64,000 bases of DNA from Gammaproteobacteria bacterium. Lineage in GTDB: Bacteria; Pseudomonadota; Gammaproteobacteria; Steroidobacterales; Woeseiaceae. Made by a program: the position numbers and the translations under genes. Shown piece after piece: positions 18,105-26,582 of this stretch. Where the stretch lies: NCBI GenBank assembly GCA_009937615.1, contig JAACFB010000007.1:1-64000 (forward strand), read 5' to 3'. The notes beneath the pieces are model-generated. The model was not told where the DNA came from. It made no database searches and saw only the letters and a program-made list of their open reading frames with translations. Each line of letters starts with the position of its first letter. Within the stretch, counting starts at the first letter, position 1.

Positions 18105-18632
18105 ATGATCTGGCTTACTGACAGCTTTGAAGCCATACGCGACTTTATGGAGCTGGGTGGTCCGGTACTGCGGTGGATTGCCCTTACAATCTTCCTGATG
18201 TGGGTACTCATCGTCGAGCGGCTGTTGTATTTCCGTTCGACGATGAAGACCATGTCGCGAATGATTCACGACGACTGGGAATCACGACCCGAGCGGCGTT
18301 CATGGGCCGCTCACCAGATACGCGAAATGATGATTTCGCGTTTCAGTATGGCGACGAACAAGGGCATTCAGGTGATTCAGACGCTTGTCGCCCTGTGTCC
18401 TTTGCTCGGGTTACTGGGTACCGTGACGGGCATGATCAGCGTTTTTCAGGTAATGGCCGTTTCGGGCTCCGGCAATGTCCGTGCAATGGCTGCCGGCGTT
18501 TCCCAGGCCACGGTGCCGACGATGGCGGGGATGGTAGGGGCTCTCTCGGGAGTCCTTCTGGTTACGTTGTTGACCCGCCGAGCGGCTCGGGAAGTCGAAT
18601 TCCTTGAGGATTCGCTGACGATGGATCACTGA
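18105..18632 (+). CDS. exbB: ExbB-like biopolymer transport protein
   Basis: A 175-residue inner-membrane protein with three predicted helices: WIALTIFLMWVLIVERLLYF, then a pair separated by the cytoplasmic loop, including LCPLLGLLGTVTGMISVF and the last helix around MAGMVGALSGVLLVTLL. ExbB pentamers with ExbD form the proton-driven motor that powers TonB. It lies 18 bases after the larger ExbB-like gene and 10 before the first exbD. Confidence 0.88.
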   Translation: MIWLTDSFEAIRDFMELGGPVLRWIALTIFLMWVLIVERLLYFRSTMKTMSRMIHDDWESRPERRSWAAHQIREMMISRFSMATNKGIQVIQTLVALCPLLGLLGTVTGMISVFQVMAVSGSGNVRAMAAGVSQATVPTMAGMVGALSGVLLVTLLTRRAAREVEFLEDSLTMDH

Positions 18633-18642
18633 GGAATATTCT

Positions 18643-19053
18643 ATGCGGAAGCATCAATGGTCGACGGGCGCGGATGAGGAAGAGAACGAAATCAACCTCA
18701 CGCCGATGCTCGACGTTGTATTCATCATGCTGATCTTCTTCATCGTGACGGCCTCTTTCATAAAGGAAGCCGGGCTTGACGTGAACCGTCCCGATGCGCC
18801 GGTTACGGAGACGCAACCAGAGGAAGCCAACATACTCGTTGCGATCAGCGGAAATGATGAGATCTGGATCGACCGGCGTCTGATCGACCCTCGAGCCGTG
18901 CGCGCGAATATCGAGCGCCTTCATGCGGAGAACCCAAATGGGTCGGTCGTTATTCAGCCTGACAGGCAGTCGACAAACAAAATGCTGGTAACGGTCATGG
19001 ATGCGGCCCGGCAGGCCGGGGTCTACAGTATTTCGATAGCCGACAGAAACTGA
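18643..19053 (+). CDS. exbD: ExbD-like biopolymer transport protein, copy 1
   Basis: A 136-residue protein with a single N-terminal membrane helix bearing the essential Asp in LTPMLDVVFIMLIFF and a periplasmic domain with RLHAENPNGSVVIQPD. It is one of two tandem ExbD genes, very similar to the second, especially from EENEINLTPMLDVVFIMLIF through the helix. Probably supplies the proton path for the ExbB channel. Confidence 0.9.
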   Translation: MRKHQWSTGADEEENEINLTPMLDVVFIMLIFFIVTASFIKEAGLDVNRPDAPVTETQPEEANILVAISGNDEIWIDRRLIDPRAVRANIERLHAENPNGSVVIQPDRQSTNKMLVTVMDAARQAGVYSISIADRN

Positions 19054-19101
19054 TGAAACGTTACATGAACGGCAAGAAGAAATTAGCAAAGGACGTAAGC
19101 G

Positions 19102-19512
19102 ATGCGTAATAAATCCGGGGCATTTGGCGGTGAAGAGGAAGAAAATGAAATCAACCTGACGCCGATGTTGGACGTTGTATTCATCATGCTGATTTTTTTC
19201 ATCGTAACCGCGTCGTTCATCAAAGAGGCGGGTATCGAGGTGGAAAGGCCCGAGGCGGTCACGGCGGACAAACAGCAGGACGCGGCGATCCTGATCGCTA
19301 TCAGTGAGAACGACGAGATCTGGATTGACAAGAAAATGATCGACCCGCGGGCTGTGCGGCCGAGTATCGAACGATTGCATGCCGAAAACCCGAAAGGCTC
19401 TATCGTTATTCAGGCCGACCAGGATTCGACCAACGAAGCGCTGACAATTGTCATGGAAGCCGCTAAACAGGCGGGTGTCGCAAATGTGGCGATTTCCGCC
19501 GTCGCAGATTAG
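19102..19512 (+). CDS. exbD: ExbD-like biopolymer transport protein, copy 2
   Basis: Also 136 residues, with the same helix and essential Asp as its neighbour and a closely matching periplasmic domain (RLHAENPKGSIVIQADQDS). Identity at protein and DNA level with copy 1 indicates a tandem duplication. The periplasmic segment after the helix (VERPEAVTADKQQDAA versus VNRPDAPVTETQPEEA) is the most diverged part, so the two may form a heteromeric ExbD pair. Confidence 0.9.
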   Translation: MRNKSGAFGGEEEENEINLTPMLDVVFIMLIFFIVTASFIKEAGIEVERPEAVTADKQQDAAILIAISENDEIWIDKKMIDPRAVRPSIERLHAENPKGSIVIQADQDSTNEALTIVMEAAKQAGVANVAISAVAD

Positions 19513-19601
19513 GAAGTAATGGTTTCGGGCAATTGTCAGATCGCCTGGACTGCCCGAACCGCCAGTTAGGAGCGGCAATGATCGCTGAGGAGAGCTAAAC
19601 C

Positions 19602-20207
19602 ATGATAGGCCGTTATGCCTTTTCCATCGTGACCGGTGTTGTTATCACTCTTAGCCTGTTGTTCGTTATGCATTTGCTCATCGAATACGGCGAATCGGCA
19701 GTAACGAAGGAACGAACCCGTCACCAGCTGGATTTCGTGCGGGTAAGACGAAATGAGTCTCTCAACGTCGAAGACTTCACCCCGGAAAAACCGCCGAAGC
19801 CGCCCGAGACACCGCCCGAGACCCCACCGCAGGATATGGACAATATCGATCCGAACGCGCCGACAATCAATATTCCGCAGCCTACCGTTTCCGCCGACAC
19901 TTCAATTGGCGGCCCTGGAGGAATGAATATAGCTGAAGGCGATTATCTGCCTATTGTGCGAGTGGCGCCTGTCTACCCGGCGCGGGCATTGTCCCGTGGA
20001 CTCGAGGGGCATGTTGACATGTCTTTTACAGTAACGACCGCCGGGACGGTACGCGATCCTGTCGTAATCTTTTCTACAAGCAGCCTGTTCGAACGAGCTG
20101 CAATGCGTGCGGTGCTGAAGTTCAAGTACAAACCGCGAGTTGTGGATGGCGTGCCTGTCGATGTACCCAACGTCAAGACGCGCATTACGTTCAAGATCGA
20201 AGAATAG
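19602..20207 (+). CDS. tonB: TonB family energy transducer
   Basis: A 201-residue protein with one N-terminal membrane anchor (FSIVTGVVITLSLLFVMHLL), a proline-rich spacer KPPKPPETPPETPP and a C-terminal TonB domain beginning VRVAPVYPARALSRGLEGHV and ending VKTRITFKIEE. TonB carries energy from the ExbB-ExbD motor to outer-membrane receptors. The short proline segment suits the TonB2 type. No TonB-dependent receptor gene lies next to it. Confidence 0.92.
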   Translation: MIGRYAFSIVTGVVITLSLLFVMHLLIEYGESAVTKERTRHQLDFVRVRRNESLNVEDFTPEKPPKPPETPPETPPQDMDNIDPNAPTINIPQPTVSADTSIGGPGGMNIAEGDYLPIVRVAPVYPARALSRGLEGHVDMSFTVTTAGTVRDPVVIFSTSSLFERAAMRAVLKFKYKPRVVDGVPVDVPNVKTRITFKIEE

Positions 20208-20253
20208 AAGAGGCTCCGGCCGGGCTAACTGATCGAAGAGGATACTTTCCGAT

Positions 20254-21603
20254 ATGCATAGCATGACTCGACTCTCATACACGATGATAATCGCTTTTTT
20301 TTGCGGCGCCGTAGCATTGAGTCCGGCTGGCGCGCAGCAAACTGAAGAAGAGAACGCCAAGCAGAAGACGAAGCAGGCGCAGGCGGTCAGCAAGGAAGTT
20401 TACGACAAAATCCAGAAGGCGCAGGAGAGCGTCGATGCCAAGGACTTTGCCGGGGCATTGAAGCAGCTCAATGCGCTGTATAACCCTGACAAGCTTACTG
20501 AGTATGAGCAAGCCAACGTCCTCAATTACATTGGCTTTGTCTACTACAACATGGACGATACCGCTAATGCGATTCGAACCTACGAACGCATGGTCGCGAT
20601 CCCAAGCCTCGAACCGCAGCTAGCAAAACAGACGATGTATACGCTTGCGCAGCTGTATACGATGGAAGAACAATACCCCAAGGCCCTGACGACGCTGGAT
20701 CGCTGGTTCGCTCTTGAGCCGAACCCGGCGTCCGAACCGTTCATCCTGAAAGCCCAAAACTTGTACCAGGTGCAGCGTTATAACGACATGATTGCGCCTA
20801 TAGAGAACGCAATGAGGGTGGCTGAGGAGCGCGGGAAACCGGTTAAAGAGGACTGGTACGTTCTTCTGAATTTCGCGTATTTCCAGCAAGAAAACTACCG
20901 AATGGTTCGGGATATCCAGAAAACTCTTTTGATTAACTGGCCGAAAAAACGTTACTGGTTCTCGCTAGCTGGCGCCTTCACTGAGCTCGGCGAAGACGAA
21001 AATCTCATAAATGCTTATGCTGCCGCAAATACGCAAGGCATGCTCGAAAAAGAATCCGAGTTGGTAACGATGGCGCAGCTCTATATGCAGCGCGAGGTGC
21101 CTTACAAAGCCGGCGCTTTGCTCGAGCGTGAAATGAGTTCTGGCCGTGTTGCAAAGAATGCAAAGAACTATCGGCTTTTATCCCAGGCCTGGCAGCTGGC
21201 CATGGAGAATGACAAGGCCATTCCAGCCTTGCAGGAAGCGGCGCGACTGAGTTCGGATGGGGAACTCGACGTCCGGTTGGCCAACGCGTATCTTAATGCA
21301 AGCGACTATGAAAAGTGCGCTGCGGCAGTACGTGCCGGTATTCGCAAGGGTGGACTTAAGAGCCCGGATAATGCGCAGATTTCGCTTGGAATGTGTCAAT
21401 ACAACCTGCGTCAGTATCGTCAGGCAATCGAGTCATTCCAGGCGGCTGCAAAAACTGCGCGTTCGCGTCGTGTAGCCAATCAATGGATCAATGTCATACG
21501 GGCCGATGTGGAGCGGAACAATCAGATCCGCCTGGCTGAAGAGGCCGCTCGAAAGAAACGTCAGGAAATCGACGCCCGCCGCCAAAGGAGCGGTAGAGCC
21601 TGA
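20254..21603 (+). CDS. TPR-repeat periplasmic protein of the TonB operon
   Basis: A 449-residue protein with a signal peptide (cleavage around SPAGAQQ) and repeated helical pairs typical of tetratricopeptide repeats, for example ALKQLNALYNP, ANVLNYIGFVYYNMDDTANA and the C-terminal QISLGMCQYNLRQYRQAIES. It ends in a basic tail rich in Arg and Lys. TPR genes regularly close TonB2-type operons with DUF3450, ExbB and ExbD; a scaffold role in the periplasm is inferred. Confidence 0.85.
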   Translation: MHSMTRLSYTMIIAFFCGAVALSPAGAQQTEEENAKQKTKQAQAVSKEVYDKIQKAQESVDAKDFAGALKQLNALYNPDKLTEYEQANVLNYIGFVYYNMDDTANAIRTYERMVAIPSLEPQLAKQTMYTLAQLYTMEEQYPKALTTLDRWFALEPNPASEPFILKAQNLYQVQRYNDMIAPIENAMRVAEERGKPVKEDWYVLLNFAYFQQENYRMVRDIQKTLLINWPKKRYWFSLAGAFTELGEDENLINAYAAANTQGMLEKESELVTMAQLYMQREVPYKAGALLEREMSSGRVAKNAKNYRLLSQAWQLAMENDKAIPALQEAARLSSDGELDVRLANAYLNASDYEKCAAAVRAGIRKGGLKSPDNAQISLGMCQYNLRQYRQAIESFQAAAKTARSRRVANQWINVIRADVERNNQIRLAEEAARKKRQEIDARRQRSGRA

Positions 21604-21640
21604 CGAACAAACCGTAATTTATCTAACGAACATCTAGCCC

Positions 21641-21666
21641 GGCGTTGACGAATTGTCGTCAACGCC
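21641..21666 (+). terminator. Perfect 11-base-pair hairpin after the TonB operon
   Basis: GGCGTTGACGA and TCGTCAACGCC flank a four-base ATTG loop with no mismatch. It lies 37 bases after the TPR gene stop and 41 before the ferredoxin ATG. A run of T residues follows only about 16 bases later, so it may be a terminator of unusual form or a protein-binding palindrome. Confidence 0.55.
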
Positions 21667-21707
21667 CCTAGAATTGCGCGTTTTTTCCACTCCAAGCAAA
21701 ATTATTC

Positions 21708-22028
21708 ATGCCAAAAATTATATACATCACACCCGACGGGACGCGCCACGAAACTGAAGTCGAGACAGGCTATTCGGTTATGGAGGGCGCAATAAACAAT
21801 AATATCGAAGGTATCGTTGCCGAGTGCGGCGGCGCCTGTGCGTGTGCGACCTGCCACAGTTACATCGACGAGGCCTGGCTGGAACGATTGCCTCCGATGG
21901 ATGATATGGAAGACAGCATGCTCGATGCGGCCTACGAACGTAAGCCAAATAGCCGCCTGACCTGTCAGATCGAGGTAAGTGAAGATCTCGATGGCCTGAT
22001 CGTTCAGGTTGCGGACAACGACTACTAG
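21708..22028 (+). CDS. [2Fe-2S] ferredoxin, adrenodoxin/putidaredoxin type
   Basis: A 106-residue acidic electron carrier. Cluster ligands appear in AECGGACACATCHSY (three Cys in the C-x5-C-x2-C pattern) and in SRLTCQIEV for the fourth. The first residues KIIYITPDGTRHE and the length fit the vertebrate-type class used by P450s, dioxygenases and Fe-S assembly. It is not within an isc operon. A peroxiredoxin gene starts 24 bases downstream, so the two are probably co-transcribed. Confidence 0.9.
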   Translation: MPKIIYITPDGTRHETEVETGYSVMEGAINNNIEGIVAECGGACACATCHSYIDEAWLERLPPMDDMEDSMLDAAYERKPNSRLTCQIEVSEDLDGLIVQVADNDY

Positions 22029-22052
22029 CTAGCAGCCTGGAGGCCGACCTAC

Positions 22053-22535
22053 GTGACCATTCAAACTGGCGATAAAATGCCCGAGGGCCGCTTCGGCGTC
22101 ATGTCCGACACCGGTCCCGGCACGATCTCTACCGATGACTTATTTCCCGGAAAAAAAGTAGTCGTGTTTTCAGTACCGGGCGCCTTCACCCCGACCTGCT
22201 CGATCAACCATTTGCCGGGCTTCGTTGATCAGGCTGACGCGTTTGCCGCAAAGGGCGTCGATACAGTCGCCTGCATGGCGGTGAACGACGTCTTTGTCAT
22301 GGATGCATGGGGCAAAGACCGCGCTGTCGGCGATAAAGTAATGATGCTGGCTGACGGAAACGGCGACTACGCAAAGGCGCTCGGCCTTGAGCTGGACGGT
22401 ACAGGTTTCGGCATGGGAATTCGTGGGCAGCGCTTCGCGATCATCGTAGATGATGGTATCGCGACCTACGTTGCTATCGAAGAGCCGGGCCAATTCGAGG
22501 TCTCGAAAGCCGAAGCCATCCTGGCTGAGCTATAG
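22053..22535 (+). CDS. Peroxiredoxin (Prx5-like / AhpC-TSA family)
   Basis: A 160-residue thiol peroxidase with the Prx5 motif FSVPGAFTPTCSINHLPGF, where the Cys is peroxidatic, and LADGNGDYAKALGLELD. It reduces peroxides, usually with glutathione/glutaredoxin as donor in bacteria. The start is GTG with GGAGG upstream. No glutaredoxin domain is fused here. Its partner may be the ferredoxin upstream, though that would be unusual. Confidence 0.9.
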   Translation: MTIQTGDKMPEGRFGVMSDTGPGTISTDDLFPGKKVVVFSVPGAFTPTCSINHLPGFVDQADAFAAKGVDTVACMAVNDVFVMDAWGKDRAVGDKVMMLADGNGDYAKALGLELDGTGFGMGIRGQRFAIIVDDGIATYVAIEEPGQFEVSKAEAILAEL

Positions 22536-22628
22536 CCGGTATCGTACCTGCAGGGCTAAGCTGGAGGGGCGGGAGCTGCTGTTGACCCGCAGTGTCCCAT
22601 CTTGATCACTACCTGTCGTTTCCGGTCG

Positions 22629-23570
22629 CTAATCCAGCGCCGCAGTCAATTCGGGAACTATCGAGAACAGGTCACCGACAAGTCCGATGTCGGCGACTTC
22701 GAATATTGGCGCTTCCTCATCTTTATTGATTGCGACTATCGTGCCGGCATCTTTTATTCCGGTCAGGTGCTGAATTGCCCCTGAAATCCCTATGGCCACA
22801 TACAAACTGGGTGCGATGATCTTCCCTGTTTGTCCGACCTGCATCTCGTTAGGAACATAGCCGGCATCTACGGCAGCGCGCGACGCTCCGACTCCAGCGC
22901 CCATCTTGTCCGCGAGAGTAAAGATGAGTTCGAAGTTTTCAGCGCTACCCAGTGCACGACCCCCGGAGACGACCCGGGCGGCCGTCTGAAGATCGGGACG
23001 GTCCGAAGAGCCTGCCTGTAGTTCGACAAATCGGCTATGCGACGGAATCTCTGCATTACAGTCGACCGCGACGACCGGCGCATCATTGCCGCTCTCAACT
23101 GCAGCATATGAGGCGGCGCGCACTGTTGCAACCACGGGCAAATCCGCCGGCGCCTCGATGGTGAGCACCACGTTTCCTGCGTAAATGGGTCTCTTGAAAG
23201 TGTGCGTTCCCTCGACGCTCATGATGTCGCTGATCTGATTTACTCCAAGCAGTGCAGCGACGCGTGGCATCAGGTCCTTACCAAAACTTGTCGAGCACCC
23301 GAGGATATGACTGTAACCTTCGGCGATCGCTACGACCTGGGGCGCAAGGACAGCACCCAGCGCGTGTTTATTAGCTTCGTTCTCGACAGTTAAAACTCGC
23401 GAAACTCCGTCTAGCTGTTTTGCCTGGGCCGCAACTTCCGAAACATTATCGGAAAACACAGCGACATCGATCGACGCGCTGTCGATTTCGGTTGCGCAGG
23501 CTACCGATTTGGATGTGGCCGGATTCAGCGTTTGTCCATCGTGATCCGCAATGATCAATATTTTCGTCAT
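22629..23570 (-). CDS. etfA: Electron transfer flavoprotein alpha subunit
   Basis: The 313-residue FAD-binding subunit of ETF, which takes electrons from acyl-CoA dehydrogenases and passes them to ETF-quinone oxidoreductase. The C-terminal FAD region shows SRAAVDAGYVPNEMQVGQTG, LYVAIGISGAIQHLTGI and INKDEEAPIFEVADIG, all diagnostic. Its start overlaps the etfB stop by four bases. Confidence 0.96.
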   Translation of the reverse strand: MTKILIIADHDGQTLNPATSKSVACATEIDSASIDVAVFSDNVSEVAAQAKQLDGVSRVLTVENEANKHALGAVLAPQVVAIAEGYSHILGCSTSFGKDLMPRVAALLGVNQISDIMSVEGTHTFKRPIYAGNVVLTIEAPADLPVVATVRAASYAAVESGNDAPVVAVDCNAEIPSHSRFVELQAGSSDRPDLQTAARVVSGGRALGSAENFELIFTLADKMGAGVGASRAAVDAGYVPNEMQVGQTGKIIAPSLYVAIGISGAIQHLTGIKDAGTIVAINKDEEAPIFEVADIGLVGDLFSIVPELTAALD

Positions 23571-24319
23571 GCTACCAATCCTTTGTCTTTCAGCGCAGCG
23601 ACCAGTCCTGCAACATCGTCGACCATGATGCCTTTCTGTCGTTCCGCCGGCGGCTCGAACAAGACTTCTTTGAGTTCCGGCCCCGCCTCGATTCCAAGAT
23701 CAGCCAACGCAATTTCATCGAGTGGCTTCTTTTTTGCTTTCATGATGTCCGGAAGTTTGACGTACCGCGGTTCGTTGAGCCTTAGATCAGCTGTGATCAC
23801 GGCGGGGAGATCAATTTCGATAATCTCTAGCCCGACATCGACTTCACGCGTTACCCGGGCTGTGTCACCGTTCAGTTCGATCTTGGAGGCGAATGCTCCC
23901 TGCGGCCGATCCCATAAAGCCGCAAGCATCTGGCCCGTCTGGATATTGTCGTCGTCGATGGCCTGTTTGCCGAGAATCACGAGCTCTGGTCCTTCCCGAC
24001 GCACTATCTCGAGGAGCGCACGGGCACACGAGAGGGTGTCGGGGGCTTTGTCAGTTGTAATCAGGATCGCTCGATCGGCTCCCATAGCGAGCCCGGTTCG
24101 CAGCTGCTGCTGTGATTCGGATGCACCGATGGAGACCACTATGACCTCGCTTGCCTCGCCGCGTTCCTTGATACGCAAGGCCTCTTCGAGCGCGATTTCA
24201 TCAAACGGATTGATGCTCATCTTGACGCCGTCGGTTTCTACACCGCTGCCGTCACTTTTCACTCGAACCCGGACGTTGTAATCAACGACCCGCTTAAGGC
24301 CGACCAGGATTTTTTCCAT
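23567..24319 (-). CDS. etfB: Electron transfer flavoprotein beta subunit
   Basis: A 250-residue AMP-binding subunit of ETF. MEKILVGLKRVVDYNVRVRV at the start, MSINPFDEIALEEALR, and LVILGKQAIDDDNIQTGQML are typical. The start at 24319 is chosen by homology and by a GGGGA stretch just upstream; the in-frame extension to 24469 has no similarity to the family. The pair fits fatty-acid oxidation, as does the FadJ-like gene at 46737. Confidence 0.96.
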   Translation of the reverse strand: MEKILVGLKRVVDYNVRVRVKSDGSGVETDGVKMSINPFDEIALEEALRIKERGEASEVIVVSIGASESQQQLRTGLAMGADRAILITTDKAPDTLSCARALLEIVRREGPELVILGKQAIDDDNIQTGQMLAALWDRPQGAFASKIELNGDTARVTREVDVGLEIIEIDLPAVITADLRLNEPRYVKLPDIMKAKKKPLDEIALADLGIEAGPELKEVLFEPPAERQKGIMVDDVAGLVAALKDKGLVA

Positions 24320-24701
24320 TGCTGGATCCCCAATACCAAAAGAAAATACTGCGGGCGGGCATGCCCGCGGCCCGCTATTGTCCATGAGGACGTGTCGGCG
24401 TACAAGACCGGTTTTCCGCAACCACAAACAATTAGCGGCTAGGCGCCACCACAATGTGTTTCTGTTCAACGACCACGGAACTGGACCTTTTGGGGTCGAA
24501 GTTCCTGCTTTGGGAGTCGCCCGTGCCGTGGAGGCGGCGCCGACATCGACAATCTGGGCCCGAATTGTGCGACTTGACCCGGCCGAGACCGGGAATGTTC
24601 GCGGAAGTCGCGTAAACTTAATGCGGATACGCGCTGTCTTACCAGGCCAGGTGTAGGCGATAGATGGGTCTGAAACTGACCGGGACGGAGAGAAAAAAGA
24701 A
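24320..24701. other. Divergent intergenic region upstream of etfB and the DUF6491 gene
   Basis: About 380 bases with no convincing gene. One imperfect hairpin occurs at 24477-24505 (GGAACT/AGTTCC with an inner GACC/GGTC). Promoters for both flanking genes should lie here but I cannot fix them with confidence. Confidence 0.4.
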
Positions 24702-25178
24702 ATGATAAAAAAATATATAAAACAGGTATTTATTAGTTTTTATTTATGTGGTTTATTAGGTTGTGCCGCGACTGGATCGCAAGCCCCGGGCGACAATCAT
24801 GCGGTCGAATCACGGGGTTCGGATTGCATCTCGCAGTCCACTATCCGAGACTACAGGGTACTGGATGAAAGCAATTTGATCGTCTCGGCCTCCGCGCGGC
24901 GTCAGTACCATCTGGAACTGTATCGGCGGGCATACGGCCTTCGAGCCAGCTGGCAAATCGGTCTGAATTCTGCGACAGGACAGATTTGCTCCGGGTTCGG
25001 AGATTTGGTGGTTGACGGCGGCTTCGGTCCCGAACGATTTCGTATCGCGTCGATTCGACAGCTGAGTCCAGAGGACGAAGACGAATTATTGATCCGGTTT
25101 GGCAAAAAAGAACCGGAATACAGACAAGCCCCGACGCCCAATGAAGTGGAGGGCGCCGAGGTGGAAGAGCTGGACTGA
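24702..25178 (+). CDS. DUF6491 family lipoprotein
   Basis: A 158-residue protein whose N-terminus is a lipoprotein signal with lipobox GLLGC (Cys21). The body, SDCISQSTIRDYRVLDESNL followed by VSASARRQYHLELYRRAYGL, matches DUF6491, a small family of unknown function common in this group. Two cysteines (in SDCIS and QICSGF) could form a disulfide. The first 20 codons are very AT-rich compared with the surrounding genes, which may keep the ribosome site open. A strong terminator follows. Confidence 0.75.
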   Translation: MIKKYIKQVFISFYLCGLLGCAATGSQAPGDNHAVESRGSDCISQSTIRDYRVLDESNLIVSASARRQYHLELYRRAYGLRASWQIGLNSATGQICSGFGDLVVDGGFGPERFRIASIRQLSPEDEDELLIRFGKKEPEYRQAPTPNEVEGAEVEELD

Positions 25179-25241
25179 GTGGTTCATCGGTTCCCGGTTA
25201 GACGACTCGGTCACGCAATCCGCAATCTCCGTGCGGACCCG

Positions 25242-25273
25242 CCCGGCCATCCGAAAGGTTGGCCGGGTTTTTT
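25242..25273 (+). terminator. Intrinsic terminator after the DUF6491 gene
   Basis: CCCGGCCA (25242-25249) pairs perfectly with TGGCCGGG (25260-25267), followed by TTTTTT. Classic rho-independent terminator. Confidence 0.9.
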
Positions 25274-25364
25274 CTGCCGCGTATTTTTGCCGCTGCTTGC
25301 GGAAGTCGACTATTAACTCGACAATCAAGCCCGTTATCGAACTGCTGAAAGGCAGAGGTTGCCA

Positions 25365-26579
25365 ATGATTGGTCCGGTTCAGACCAGTAAGACACTTGCG
25401 GACGTAAAATATGAAATTCGGGGTCAGTTGTCCCGCAAGGCGCATGAGCTGGAACGTCGCGGATATGAAATTCTATCGCTGAATATCGGCAACCCTGGAT
25501 TGTTCGGGTTTCGAACGCCGGAAACCATGCGGCTGGCAATGATAGAAAACCTTGGCCAGGCCGAGCCCTATAGTCACGAGAAAGGTATTTTTCCGGCGCG
25601 GGAAGCCGTGGTGATGCAGCAACAGGACAGGGGGATTCACGGAATCAGTGTCGAGGAGATATTTATCGGCAATGGCGTCAGTGAGCTGATCGATTTGTCT
25701 CTAAGGGCGCTATTGAACTTTGGCGATGAAGTGCTGGTACCGAGTCCGGACTACCCCCTTTGGTCCGCAGCCGTAGCCCTGAATGGTGGCGTGCCGCGGT
25801 ATTACGACTGCACCTCGGCCAATGGATTCGAACCCGACCTGGCTCAGCTGGAGTCGTTGGTAGGTCCGAAGACCAGGGCGATTGTTGTCATCAATCCTAA
25901 TAATCCGAGCGGTGCGGTCTACGGACGGGATACCCTGAACCAAATCGCTGCGATTGCGAATCGACATGATCTTGTGGTTTTGGCCGACGAGATTTACGAC
26001 CAGATGGTATACGACGATGCGGAATTTGTCCCACTGGCTACTCTGGCAGAAGAGTCGGTTTGTCTGACCTTTTCGGGATTGTCAAAAGTCTACCGGGCCT
26101 GTGGCTATCGTGTCGGCTGGTGTGTTTTCAGCGGCGACCTGGATAGAGCGAAGGATTTTTTGCACGGCATGGAGCTTTTGGCGGCATTGCGGCTGTGCAG
26201 CAATGTGCCCGGACAGTGGGCCGTGCAGACGGCCTTGGGCGGCTTCCAGAGTATCAGGGAACTGGTGTCGCCAAGCGGGCGCCTGTATGAGTCACGGCAG
26301 GTTGTAATCGATCGTGTCGAGGCAAGCCCTTACCTTACGATGTGCCCGCCGATGGGCGCAATGTATGCGTTCATCGAACTGGACGAACGTTTTGACGAAA
26401 AGCTCGAGGACAGGGAGTTTGCATGCGAGCTGCTCGAGCAAAAGCATGTATTGGTTGCTCCGGGCAGCAGTTTCAACACGCCGTATTCGAATCATTTTCG
26501 AATTACGACGCTGCCCGATACCAATACGTTGCACAGCGTATTCGACCGCATTGAAGCTTTGTTGGGGCAATACGCCTGA
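25365..26579 (+). CDS. alaA: Alanine aminotransferase, AlaA-like
   Basis: A 404-residue class I/II PLP aminotransferase. LNIGNPGLFGF, INPNNPSGAVYG, VLADEIYDQMVYDD and FSGLSKVYRACGYRVGW (PLP lysine) are all visible, and LRLCSNVPGQWAVQTALGG matches AlaA (YfbQ), which makes alanine from pyruvate and glutamate. ATG at 25365 with AGAGG upstream is preferred over the TTG at 25359. The repair genes start three bases after its stop, so they may share a transcript. Confidence 0.9.
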   Translation: MIGPVQTSKTLADVKYEIRGQLSRKAHELERRGYEILSLNIGNPGLFGFRTPETMRLAMIENLGQAEPYSHEKGIFPAREAVVMQQQDRGIHGISVEEIFIGNGVSELIDLSLRALLNFGDEVLVPSPDYPLWSAAVALNGGVPRYYDCTSANGFEPDLAQLESLVGPKTRAIVVINPNNPSGAVYGRDTLNQIAAIANRHDLVVLADEIYDQMVYDDAEFVPLATLAEESVCLTFSGLSKVYRACGYRVGWCVFSGDLDRAKDFLHGMELLAALRLCSNVPGQWAVQTALGGFQSIRELVSPSGRLYESRQVVIDRVEASPYLTMCPPMGAMYAFIELDERFDEKLEDREFACELLEQKHVLVAPGSSFNTPYSNHFRITTLPDTNTLHSVFDRIEALLGQYA

Positions 26580-26582
26580 GCC

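Noticed and set aside
18562..19578. 338-codon frame antisense to both exbD genes
   Set aside because: It repeats the same pattern twice because the two exbD genes are duplicates; no protein family matches.
23532..24281. 249-codon Ser-rich frame antisense to etfB
   Set aside because: Low-complexity composition is the shadow of the EtfB codons; etfB has clear motifs and proper overlap with etfA.
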